From Clostridium sp. 1001271B_151109_B4 (lineage in GTDB: Bacteria > Bacillota > Clostridia > Clostridiales > Clostridiaceae): DNA of 64,000 nucleotides. Positions 16,921-24,956 of the stretch are shown here, piece by piece. Position 1 is the stretch's first letter, and the number at the start of each line of letters is the position of its first letter. Under the pieces are notes generated by a model. That model was not told the origin of the DNA. It did not search any database and saw only the letters and a program-made list of their open reading frames with translations. The stretch covers positions 89,486 to 153,485 of the forward strand of contig NZ_JADPBQ010000006.1 of the NCBI RefSeq assembly GCF_015670405.1. Reading direction: 5' to 3'. The translations under genes and the position numbers were made by a program.

Positions 16921-18243
16921 ATGGATATGACAAAAGGTAGCATAGGAAAAAGTCTTATTTTATTTGCTATACCGTTATTACTATCAAGTATTATTCAGCA
17001 AATGTACAATACTGTAGATTTACTTTTTGTTGGAAATATATTAGGTAAGAATGCGGCAGCTGCTGTAGGAGCAAGTTCTATGCTTATTACATGCATTATA
17101 GGATTTTTTTCAGGAATCGCAGTAGGAACAAATGTAATATTGGCAAGAATATTTGGTACAGGAGATAAAAATAAATTTAAAAATGGAATGCATACAGCAG
17201 TAACTATAGCTTTGATTGGTGGAGTTGTGCTCACATTTGTAGGTATAATAGGTTCAGAATTCTTCTTAAAGTTAATGAATACACCAGATGAAATAATGAA
17301 TTCAGCACTTGAATATATTAGAATTTATTTCATTTCTATACCATCTATGCTTACATATAATATGGCATCTGGAATTATTAGAGCATCAGGAAATTCACGT
17401 ATCCCGATGATTTCACAATTTATAGGAGGGCTAACAAATATAGTTGCAAATACACTATTTGTTCTAATATTAGGATTAGGGATAAAAGGTGCTGCCTGGG
17501 CAACATTTTTCTCACAAACTACAGCAGCTATTTTAGTAATGCTATATATAATTAAAGATAAAAGAGATTTTAATTTAAATTTAAGGGATTTAAAGGTAGA
17601 CAATAGAATACTTTCACAAATTGCAATTGTTGGAATTCCGGCTGGAGTACAGACATTAGTAATATCGTTATCTAATGTAGTAGCTCAATCATATATTAAT
17701 TCGCTTGATATAGATTCTATAGCGGCATTCACGGCATATTTTAAAGTTGAATTATTTTTATATTATCCGATACTTGCAATGGGACAAGCAATTATGACAT
17801 TTACTGGCCAGAATATTGGGGCAAATAAAATTTTACGAGTAAAAAAAGGAACAAAATTATGTATTATATTTGGAATTATATTAACATTTATAAACTCAAG
17901 ATTATTATTATGGAGTGGGGAAACCTGGTTTGGATTATTTAATAATGATAATATTGTTATAAATAAGGGGATAGAAATAATATCAATAACTTTCCCATTT
18001 TATTTCTTATATGTTATTTTAGAAGTTTTATCAGCTTCTATTAGAGGTATGGGAAAATCAATTCAGCCTATGATAATAATTTTAGTGAATATATGTCTTC
18101 TTAGAGTAATTTTATTATACTTTATTGTACCGTCAATGAATAGTATTAGGGGAGTAGCAATTACTTATCCAATTACATGGTTAACTACATCAATATGCAT
18201 GGTCATACTTTACAATAGAAATAAATATATTAACATAATTTAA
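16921..18243 (+). CDS. MATE family efflux transporter
   Basis: The start is ATG 16921 with AGAGGAG eight bases upstream; a reading frame from 16885 would need an unsupported ATT-like context. The 440-residue product has about twelve membrane helices in two homologous halves, with MATE landmarks such as IPLLLSSIIQQMYNTVD at the start of helix 1 and ASGIIRASGN in the first half. It exports cationic or drug-like compounds using an ion gradient; the substrate is unknown. It is followed 19 bases later by an acetyltransferase gene and is probably cotranscribed with it. Confidence 0.92.
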   Translation: MDMTKGSIGKSLILFAIPLLLSSIIQQMYNTVDLLFVGNILGKNAAAAVGASSMLITCIIGFFSGIAVGTNVILARIFGTGDKNKFKNGMHTAVTIALIGGVVLTFVGIIGSEFFLKLMNTPDEIMNSALEYIRIYFISIPSMLTYNMASGIIRASGNSRIPMISQFIGGLTNIVANTLFVLILGLGIKGAAWATFFSQTTAAILVMLYIIKDKRDFNLNLRDLKVDNRILSQIAIVGIPAGVQTLVISLSNVVAQSYINSLDIDSIAAFTAYFKVELFLYYPILAMGQAIMTFTGQNIGANKILRVKKGTKLCIIFGIILTFINSRLLLWSGETWFGLFNNDNIVINKGIEIISITFPFYFLYVILEVLSASIRGMGKSIQPMIIILVNICLLRVILLYFIVPSMNSIRGVAITYPITWLTTSICMVILYNRNKYINII

Positions 18244-18262
18244 AGATGAGGAGGATTATTTT

Positions 18263-18769
18263 ATGGAATGCAAGATAAGCATTAGAAATATAGGTATAGA
18301 AGAAGTACCTATTGCTCAAGAGTTCTTATTTAAAATGATAAGAAAATTATTTAACTATGATATAGACCCAATGTATCATAATGATATTATAAATATGCAA
18401 GAATTTTATATAAATGAAAAAAGAAATACTATTATAGGGGCTTTTGATAGAGAAAATAATTTAGTTGGAACCATAGCTGTAAAACCATTTATCGATAGGT
18501 TTGACGTTATAAAGGGAAGGTACAAGCAGGATACAACAGCAGAAATAGGAAGATGCTATATAAATCAAGATTTAAGAAGGCAAGGAGTAGGGACTCTTTT
18601 ATTCGACAGTATAGTTCAGTTTTGTAAAGAAAATGGTTATGAGGATATATACTTACATACTCATAGACATCTTCCAGGTGGATTTGATTTTTGGATAAAG
18701 AAAGGTTTTTTTATTATAGTAGAAGAAGATAATGAAGAGAAAACAGTTCATATGGTGAAAGGAATTTAA
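18263..18769 (+). CDS. GNAT family N-acetyltransferase
   Basis: A 168-residue GNAT protein with the acetyl-CoA loop RRQGVGTLLFDSIV (about residues 100-113) and the DIYLHTH..LPGGFDFWIKKGF end typical of the fold. It starts behind GAGGAGG. The acceptor substrate is unknown; cotranscription with the MATE pump suggests a resistance or detoxification role, which is inference. Confidence 0.88.
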   Translation: MECKISIRNIGIEEVPIAQEFLFKMIRKLFNYDIDPMYHNDIINMQEFYINEKRNTIIGAFDRENNLVGTIAVKPFIDRFDVIKGRYKQDTTAEIGRCYINQDLRRQGVGTLLFDSIVQFCKENGYEDIYLHTHRHLPGGFDFWIKKGFFIIVEEDNEEKTVHMVKGI

Positions 18770-18866
18770 AAAATAAAATAATAGGCTATGCTATAGTATG
18801 AATATATAACCAATTAGATGAAAATTCATTAGAGAAACAATGAGATATTATAACAAATAGATATCC

Positions 18867-18970
18867 GTACCGTATTATTCAAAAATGAATATGCGGTATT
18901 TTTTTATTAATCAATAAAAAAATAAGCTTTAAAATTTGAATAGTATGATATTTACAAAATATGTTACAAT
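18867..18970 (+). repeat. Recurring intergenic module, copy 1
   Basis: The hairpin TACCGTATTATTC / GAATATGCGGTA at 18868-18898 with a T run acts as terminator for the GNAT gene 98 bases upstream. The middle part is divergent, but the conserved end (TTGAATAGTATGATATT, then ATGTTACAAT at 18961-18970) is present. It precedes a decayed acetyltransferase. Confidence 0.75.
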
Positions 18971-19016
18971 TTATTTATATAGAGTATTAAATTATAATTT
19001 ATAGTGGAGATAAGCA

Positions 19017-19365
19017 GTGATTATAAGAAGATATGAAACATCATATTGCAAGGAATTAGTGGAACTATTTTATAATACATATGAGCAAGGTAAGGTATTT
19101 GAATTTTTGAAGAATGTATTGATGTCAAATGTAATTAGTAACTCTGTAAATGAAGAAATCGCTGAAAATAGATTTAATAAGGGAAAATGTTGCCTTTTTT
19201 GCAATCATGACAAAATATCTATTTGAACGTATGGGATTTAAACAAGAAAAAATTGGAGTTTCAGTTGCTATTACGGTTATTTTTACTAGTATTTTTTGTG
19301 CAAATAAAATTATTACTCAAATAAAAAGCTTAAAGATATTAAAGAGTAATTTATTAAAATATTAG
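19017..19365 (+). pseudogene. Decayed GNAT acetyltransferase
   Basis: A GTG start at 19017 after AGTGGAG opens a GNAT-like N-terminus (MIIRRYETSYCKELVELFYN), which runs out in a stop at 19226. Another frame overlapping from 19150 carries a GNAT-like end (LFERMGFKQEKI) followed by a short hydrophobic tail and stops at 19365. The central domain with the acetyl-CoA loop is missing. This is a frameshifted and internally deleted remnant. The last 80 bases resemble bases 38265-38335. Confidence 0.7.
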
Positions 19366-19430
19366 TAGAAATATAAAATTTGAGAAGTAAAGAATGAATA
19401 AATTTTATAAAAAGATAACCTTGCAATAGA

Positions 19431-19462
19431 TTAACGAATAATATGAAAGAATTATTCGTTAA
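19431..19462. terminator. Perfect 12-bp stem-loop
   Basis: TTAACGAATAAT at 19431-19442 pairs perfectly with 19451-19462 across an 8-base loop. There is no T run on either side, so its role as a terminator between the converging units is only probable. Confidence 0.45.
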
Positions 19463-19504
19463 ATTTGAAGTATTAAATAATACCAAAGTAATAAAAAGAG
19501 CACT

Positions 19505-19834
19505 TTATTGTGCTCTAGGGTCAATAAAAACCTCTCCATTTCCAACTATGACTATCCTATAAGCAGGCTTAAGTGGAATTAAGTCATATCTATTTGAATT
19601 AGGTTCTAAGCGGATACTTTGAATTATAAGTTGATTTTCGTCATAAAGGGTTAAGAAAACAGCATTTTCTGATGAAACGTTCTGTACAAAATAAGTTTCA
19701 TTTTCTGAAAAGTTAAAATCAGATGATTTATAAACGCCTTCTTTAAAGATATTTTTAGTAAATGCAGGTATTGAAATAAATGTAGTAGATATTAATCCAA
19801 TTAAAATCAGAAATATAGAAATATATTTTTTCAT
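19505..19834 (-). CDS. Small secreted protein of unknown function
   Basis: The start is ATG 19834 with AAGGAG eight bases upstream. The 109-residue product has a clear signal peptide (basic MKKY start, hydrophobic stretch to about residue 22). The mature part is beta-rich, with a SVRLEPNS-like IRLEPNSNRYDLIPL segment and a GNGEVFIDP end. No lipobox is present, so it is either secreted or held by the uncleaved signal. It is monocistronic. I do not recognise a functional family. Confidence 0.7.
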   Translation of the reverse strand: MKKYISIFLILIGLISTTFISIPAFTKNIFKEGVYKSSDFNFSENETYFVQNVSSENAVFLTLYDENQLIIQSIRLEPNSNRYDLIPLKPAYRIVIVGNGEVFIDPRAQ

Positions 19835-20024
19835 AAAATAATCTCCTTTCAAGATTATTATGTGTAATACAAATGAGAATATTCAAGTTTAGAGTAGTGG
19901 ATGGTAAGAATTAAAAAAGTTAAGGTTTTAATAGTGAAGAAAAAAGGATTTATAGAAGAGTTGATATACAAAATATGGTATAATTGAGCTATAGATAAAA
20001 TAAAAGGGGAAACGAGAGAGTACA

Positions 20025-21992
20025 ATGAGGTTGAATGTTGAACAAAGAAGAATAATTGAAAACAAACCTAATGGGCATGTACTAGTTAAAGGGGTAGCAG
20101 GTTCAGGAAAAACTACGGTAGCAGTACACAAAATACCATTTTTATTAAAAGATTATACTTATGAAAAAGATGATAAAATCCTTGTTATTACATATAACAA
20201 ATCATTAATAAATTATATTAAATATATATATGAAGAAATAGAAAGAAATAAAGAAAATGAACAATTAACATTAGGAATATATGAAAGTGGAGATGAGGAC
20301 AAGCTATATATAGAAACTATTGATAATATGATGTTTAAGTATTTTACTTCATATATTAAAGAGGAAAAGCTAGAAAAATTAAGAGTTGCTACTGAAAAGC
20401 AAATAAATAAAGCTATGGTAGATGCAATAGATGTAGTAAAAAAAGAGTATGAAAAAGTAAACGTATTAGATAGAAAGAATCTTACCTTTATTATAGAAGA
20501 AATAAGGTGGATGAAATCCTGTAATTATATAGACATTGAAGAATATCAAACAATTGATAGAATAGGAAGAATATCAAATAATAATGTGGAATCAACACAT
20601 AAATTAAGAAAGAATTCTAAGATAAGAAAAGCTATTTTTGAAGTAATGATTCAATATAATGATAACTTAGAAAAAGAAAAGTTAGTTGATCTTCAAGATG
20701 TTGCATTAATGGCATTAAAGCAATCAAAAAAGGAAGTTGGAGAAAAATACACTCATATTATAGTTGATGAAACACAAGATTTAACAAGAGTACAATTAGA
20801 GTTTATTAAAACATTATATATGAATAGAAGCTATTCTAGTATGTTATTTGTTTCAGATACAGCACAAAGCATTTATCCAGAAGCTTGGCTTGTAAAGGGA
20901 AGAAGCTTTACTAGTATAGGGCTTGATATGACAGGGAAATCTACATCACTATCAAAGAGTTATAGAACAACAATGCAAATAGCATATGCAGCATATAGTT
21001 TAATTGAAGATGATAAAAATATCCTTGAGGATGATAATTTTGTAAAACCATCATTAATTGATAAACAAGGGGTTTATCCAGTATATAGAGGATTTAAAAA
21101 TAAAGTATCAGAAGCAGAATATATTGCTGAAACAATAGAAAATGAGCTAAAAAATAAGTATGACTATAAAGATATTGCAATAATAAGTAAGTTTAAAAAT
21201 CAGCTTAAGGATATTAAGATTTTCTTAGAAAAAAATAATATTCCTTATAGAGAGCTAAAAAGTAATGAAGAATTAGATTTTAATGAAGATTGTGTAAAAC
21301 TTCTTACTATGCATTGTGCTAAGGGGTTACAGTTTAAGGCTGTTATAATAGCTGGACTTAATGATAAGATTATACCTTCAAGAGATTTTGCAAATGAATT
21401 TGAAGATAGTGATTTTATTGAATCTATAGATAGAAGATTATTATATGTAGGAATGACTAGAGCTACAGAAGAATTATTTTTAAGTAGTTATGGAAATCCA
21501 TCTAAATTTATTAAAGATATAAGCTGTAAGTATTTAAGAATTAATTCTAAGTGTAATTTTAGAAAATTACATAGGATTGATATTGATGAGTATTTATTTA
21601 CTTATAAGATTGACGATATTTATAAAAATGAAGAAATCACTAGACAATGGATTATTAATGAACTTATGAAGAGATATGGATATCCTAGGGAGTTAATAGA
21701 TGTTGAAGTTAAAGTTAATATAGAGGTTAAGGCTGAATTAGTTGATATTGTTGTATATATTTATGAAAATAAAGATAAAGTACCATTTATCTTTATTAAG
21801 AGTAATAAATTAGGGACAGGAACAGATAATGAAATTAATCATCTTAAGATGTGTATGAATATTTTTGATACTGTTAAATATGGAATTGTTACTGATGGAA
21901 ATGAAATTATAATTATTAATGATGATTTTAAAGAAGTTGATGATATTCCTTCTTTTAATAAGAGAATGATTAGTAGTGTAGATTTAGTATAA
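20025..21992 (+). CDS. UvrD/HelD-like helicase with HSDR_N-like C-terminal domain
   Basis: A 655-residue superfamily-1 helicase. Motif I GVAGSGKTT lies near residue 23, motif II VDETQD near 247, motif III LFVSDTAQSIY, motif IV SYRTT, motif V TMHCAKGLQF and motif VI VGMTRA. From about residue 530 a separate domain resembles the N-terminal domain of type I restriction R subunits (RQWIINELMKRYGYP, then VDIVVY). The nuclease-type Asp is present in VDIVVY, but the expected E-x-K is replaced by IKSNK, so the PD-(D/E)XK site may be inactive. The protein is cytoplasmic and stands alone. It could act in recombination, in freeing stalled RNA polymerase (HelD-like) or in defence; the sequence does not decide. 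Confidence 0.85.
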   Translation: MRLNVEQRRIIENKPNGHVLVKGVAGSGKTTVAVHKIPFLLKDYTYEKDDKILVITYNKSLINYIKYIYEEIERNKENEQLTLGIYESGDEDKLYIETIDNMMFKYFTSYIKEEKLEKLRVATEKQINKAMVDAIDVVKKEYEKVNVLDRKNLTFIIEEIRWMKSCNYIDIEEYQTIDRIGRISNNNVESTHKLRKNSKIRKAIFEVMIQYNDNLEKEKLVDLQDVALMALKQSKKEVGEKYTHIIVDETQDLTRVQLEFIKTLYMNRSYSSMLFVSDTAQSIYPEAWLVKGRSFTSIGLDMTGKSTSLSKSYRTTMQIAYAAYSLIEDDKNILEDDNFVKPSLIDKQGVYPVYRGFKNKVSEAEYIAETIENELKNKYDYKDIAIISKFKNQLKDIKIFLEKNNIPYRELKSNEELDFNEDCVKLLTMHCAKGLQFKAVIIAGLNDKIIPSRDFANEFEDSDFIESIDRRLLYVGMTRATEELFLSSYGNPSKFIKDISCKYLRINSKCNFRKLHRIDIDEYLFTYKIDDIYKNEEITRQWIINELMKRYGYPRELIDVEVKVNIEVKAELVDIVVYIYENKDKVPFIFIKSNKLGTGTDNEINHLKMCMNIFDTVKYGIVTDGNEIIIINDDFKEVDDIPSFNKRMISSVDLV

Positions 21993-22134
21993 ATAATATA
22001 TTAAAAGTAGCCTCAATAATATATGTAATCCAATAAAAATGTATAGATGGTACTAAGTTAAATATATAGGAATTTTATTAAGGTATTTTGAATATATAAT
22101 ATGGAATTAATAAATAGTTTATTAGGAGAGAATT

Positions 22135-22431
22135 ATGAAGGAGACAGTAAGAGTAACCAAATGGGTTGCAGGAGGAATTGAAGCTTTATTAGGAATTCCA
22201 GTAATAGGTGCAAGTATAATAATAGGATTAGTGTGGGTACCATTAGCAGCTATGCTAGCATTCCATATTGTAAATTTAGTATTATCAAAAAAAGAAGACT
22301 TGCCTATAACAGGTAGTATTTTAGGTATTGTAGGTAATGCACTTGGATGGATACCATTTTTAGGAATGATTATGCATATTTTAACAGCTGTATTTGTAAT
22401 GATGGAAGCTTATAAAACTAAAGTTGAGTAA
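22135..22431 (+). CDS. Small membrane protein with about three helices
   Basis: A 98-residue protein behind AGGAGAG. It contains three hydrophobic segments (about residues 17-48 as two closely spaced helices, and 57-90), a short basic loop (SKKEDLP) and Gly-rich helix faces (GNALGWIPFLG). It is an integral membrane protein without a known function. A terminator follows directly. Confidence 0.7.
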   Translation: MKETVRVTKWVAGGIEALLGIPVIGASIIIGLVWVPLAAMLAFHIVNLVLSKKEDLPITGSILGIVGNALGWIPFLGMIMHILTAVFVMMEAYKTKVE

Positions 22432-22445
22432 TATTGAGGGTAAAG

Positions 22446-22476
22446 AAAGAACCGTAGTTAGCGCTAGGGTTCTTTA
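22446..22476 (+). terminator. Intrinsic terminator
   Basis: AAAGAACC at 22446-22453 pairs with GGGTTCTTT at 22467-22475, 15 bases after the small membrane protein gene. Confidence 0.65.
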
Positions 22477-22785
22477 TTATAATGTTGATGATAATTTAGA
22501 TTATGAAAAAACCTTATTAAAGGAGTGGGGAGTAAGTAATTTAGAACTTGTTGAAGTTAAAGATAAAGAAAAAATCTTTTATAGAATATGCCTATGATTT
22601 TGATGGGATAGTTATTTAATATCAAGAAATGACTAAAGATATTATAGAAAATCTTCCTAATTTAAAAATTATTTCACTTCAAAGTATTGGATACAATAAC
22701 GTAGATATAAAATCAGCAACAGAAAATAATTTACGTGTAACTAATGTTCCAGGATTTTGTACAGAATGAGGAGCTGAAAATAAAA
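22459..22785 (+). pseudogene. Remnant of a 2-hydroxyacid dehydrogenase
   Basis: Translation in two frames gives consecutive pieces of the N-terminal domain of a D-isomer-specific 2-hydroxyacid dehydrogenase: ARVLYYNVDDNLDYEKTLL, then YAYDFDGIVI, then IIENLPNLKIISLQSIGYNN and ATENNLRVTNVPGFCTE. Stops interrupt it at about 22595 (TGA), 22617 (TAA) and 22767 (TGA), and the NAD-binding and catalytic domains are gone. It has no own start signal and begins inside the preceding terminator. Confidence 0.75.
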
Positions 22786-22804
22786 TTTTGAATGGATGAA
22801 AAGT

Positions 22805-22856
22805 AAATATACAAGCAGTTATAAAGAAAGTTTTATAACTGCTTGTATATTTTTCG
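22805..22856 (+). terminator. Long-stem terminator
   Basis: AAATATACAAGCAGTTATAA pairs over about 20 bases with 22832-22852, then a T run. It follows the dehydrogenase remnant, as if it had been that gene's terminator. Confidence 0.8.
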
Positions 22857-23132
22857 TTATTGATTTCTAATGCTATGATAACATAATAAAAATTATTTAT
22901 ATATTTTATATTTTAATATGTTGACGTATAACATATATTTAGTACATTACTTAATAATATGAAAACAACTTATAAAGATTTAATATTAATTATAAAAATA
23001 TATAATAATAAGGAAAAATATGATATAATTTAAGAAGAAAATATGAAAAAATTAAGCTATATAGTTATTTAATAGGGAAAAATGTTGAAAAATAGGAAAA
23101 TAGAATGGATAGATAATGAAAGGTAAAAAGTA

Positions 23133-24395
23133 ATGAAAACAGAAATTATAAAGTTAGCAGATGTAATTAATACAATACTTCAGAGTCTAGTGATAGTTTT
23201 GATTCCCAATTTTTGTACTAAATATAAGAATAGTAAGTTAAGGCTCGGATTTTTAATAGTAGCTTTTTGGTTTATTATTACTTTAACAACATATTTGGTA
23301 GGGAATTCAAGTTTAGGGACAATTCTCACTCATGTGGCATTAATGTTTATGGGGATTATTGTATTTAAAAAAGATTCATTAGGAGCAACTACTTCTATAT
23401 CTATAGTGTATTTATTTATAATTATTAATACACTTATTATGTCTAATTTATTTTTATATTTTAAACATGTAATTCCAGTTGAGAATTTAGAATTGGCATA
23501 TGTAATGATTATATATATACCACATTTTATAATGGATATTTTTATATTGTTAAGAAAAGATTTAATTTATAGAATTTACTTGTTTGTTAGAAGTAAAAAC
23601 TTATCTATGATATCATTAATAATAACTACTGTAGTAGTTGATTTTATAATATCTTATAAATTTATAATATATGATTTAGACAATCCAATATTTAAGAATA
23701 TCATATTTGCGATGACAGGATTATTTATTATAGCGATTATATTATATTTTGCAGGTGTTGAAAAGAAGGCAAAAGAAATTATGTTATTGAATAAAGCATT
23801 AGAAGAAAAAATAAATGATTTAAAGAAAGTAAAACATGATTATGGTGCTCAAATTTCATATTTATATGGAATGTGTCTTATGGAAAAATACGATAAGCTT
23901 GGAAATTCTTTAAAGTCAATAATAGATGGACATAATAATATTGTATCTGAGGTTGAGATATCTAATAATGATTCAATTATTTCTATGATAGTTAATGGTA
24001 TAAAACATAAAGGTATTAATGTTTTTGTTGACGAACAAGCCTCATTGGAAGATGTCAATGTATCTGAAATGGAGATACAAAGGGTTATTTCAAATATATT
24101 AAATAACTCTGTTACAGCTATGAATGAAAAAGGTCTTATTACAATTAGAACTTATTATAATCTTAATAGTGTTGTTATTAAAATACAAAATAATGGACCT
24201 AAAATTGAAGATAAAATAATAGATAGAATTTTTGAAATTGGATTTACTACAAAAGAAGATAATAATGGGGAACATGGACTTGGACTAGCTATCGTTAAGG
24301 AGATAGTAGAAAGAAATAATGGAAAAGTATCAGTTTCTAGTAGTGATTCAATTACAGAATTTGTAATAAAGATACCTGTAAAGATTAGTGTATAA
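23133..24395 (+). CDS. AgrC-like GHKL sensor histidine kinase (orphan)
   Basis: A 420-residue sensor kinase. The N-terminal half has about six membrane helices, as in AgrC-type peptide sensors. A helical linker leads to the candidate phosphorylated His235 in VKHDYGAQ. The GHKL ATPase domain has the N box NILNNSVTAM and G boxes FEIGFTTK..NNGEHGLGLAIVKE. It presumably senses an extracellular peptide or similar signal and passes phosphate to a LytTR-type regulator, but no response regulator or signal-peptide gene lies beside it. It starts behind GAAAGG and is followed by a strong terminator. Confidence 0.85.
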   Translation: MKTEIIKLADVINTILQSLVIVLIPNFCTKYKNSKLRLGFLIVAFWFIITLTTYLVGNSSLGTILTHVALMFMGIIVFKKDSLGATTSISIVYLFIIINTLIMSNLFLYFKHVIPVENLELAYVMIIYIPHFIMDIFILLRKDLIYRIYLFVRSKNLSMISLIITTVVVDFIISYKFIIYDLDNPIFKNIIFAMTGLFIIAIILYFAGVEKKAKEIMLLNKALEEKINDLKKVKHDYGAQISYLYGMCLMEKYDKLGNSLKSIIDGHNNIVSEVEISNNDSIISMIVNGIKHKGINVFVDEQASLEDVNVSEMEIQRVISNILNNSVTAMNEKGLITIRTYYNLNSVVIKIQNNGPKIEDKIIDRIFEIGFTTKEDNNGEHGLGLAIVKEIVERNNGKVSVSSSDSITEFVIKIPVKISV

Positions 24396-24415
24396 AATTT
24401 AATTGAAATAGAAAG

Positions 24416-24466
24416 AAGCCGTATTCAGATTAAATTATTAAATTTAATGTGAATACGGCTTGTTTT
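24416..24466 (+). terminator. Terminator of the sensor kinase gene
   Basis: AAGCCGTATTCA at 24417-24428 pairs perfectly with TGAATACGGCTT (24450-24461), with an inner AT-rich stem, followed by TGTTTTAT. Confidence 0.85.
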
Positions 24467-24956
24467 ATAATATATAAATTTGACAAATAAAAATGGAGAA
24501 AAATTTGAAGAGAGAGCTGTATCAGATTGAATTTATTAGTTTGATATGGTATAGTTTCTTATAAAACTAATCTTAATGTGAAGGTGCAATTTATAACTGA
24601 TTTTAGAAATATAAAACTATAACAAGGTAGAGAACAATATTTTTAACTGTTTTCTACCTTTTATTTTTAATATTTCTTTATATATATTGTGTAAATAAAT
24701 ACCCAAATACATATATTTTTGTTAAACTACCTATAGTGAGAAAATGTATGTAGTATAAGCTGAGATTTTAGAGTAAGATGGAATTTCAACTCAATCTAAG
24801 AGTTAGAATTTGTTATAACATAAGGGGAGTTACTCTTGGAGTGATATCTGCTTATATCTTATTCTTAAAGAAATGGAAGTATTATAATGACTAGGTATAA
24901 GATAAAGAATTAAGATTCATAAAATATAACAAAGTAATTTATAAAGGAATGATGGG
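24467..24956. other. Intergenic region with an isolated terminator
   Basis: About 490 bases without a supported gene. A second terminator hairpin (AAGGTAGAGAACA with TGTTTTCTACCTT, 24624-24660) followed by T-rich sequence stands alone, which suggests a lost gene or an untranslated RNA upstream of it. The rest is AT-rich and probably holds the helicase promoter. Confidence 0.5.

Noticed and set aside
24778..24894. 38-codon open frame with a hydrophobic end before the SUV3-like gene
   Set aside because: No ribosome site, no recognisable homology, and length expected by chance in such AT-rich sequence.
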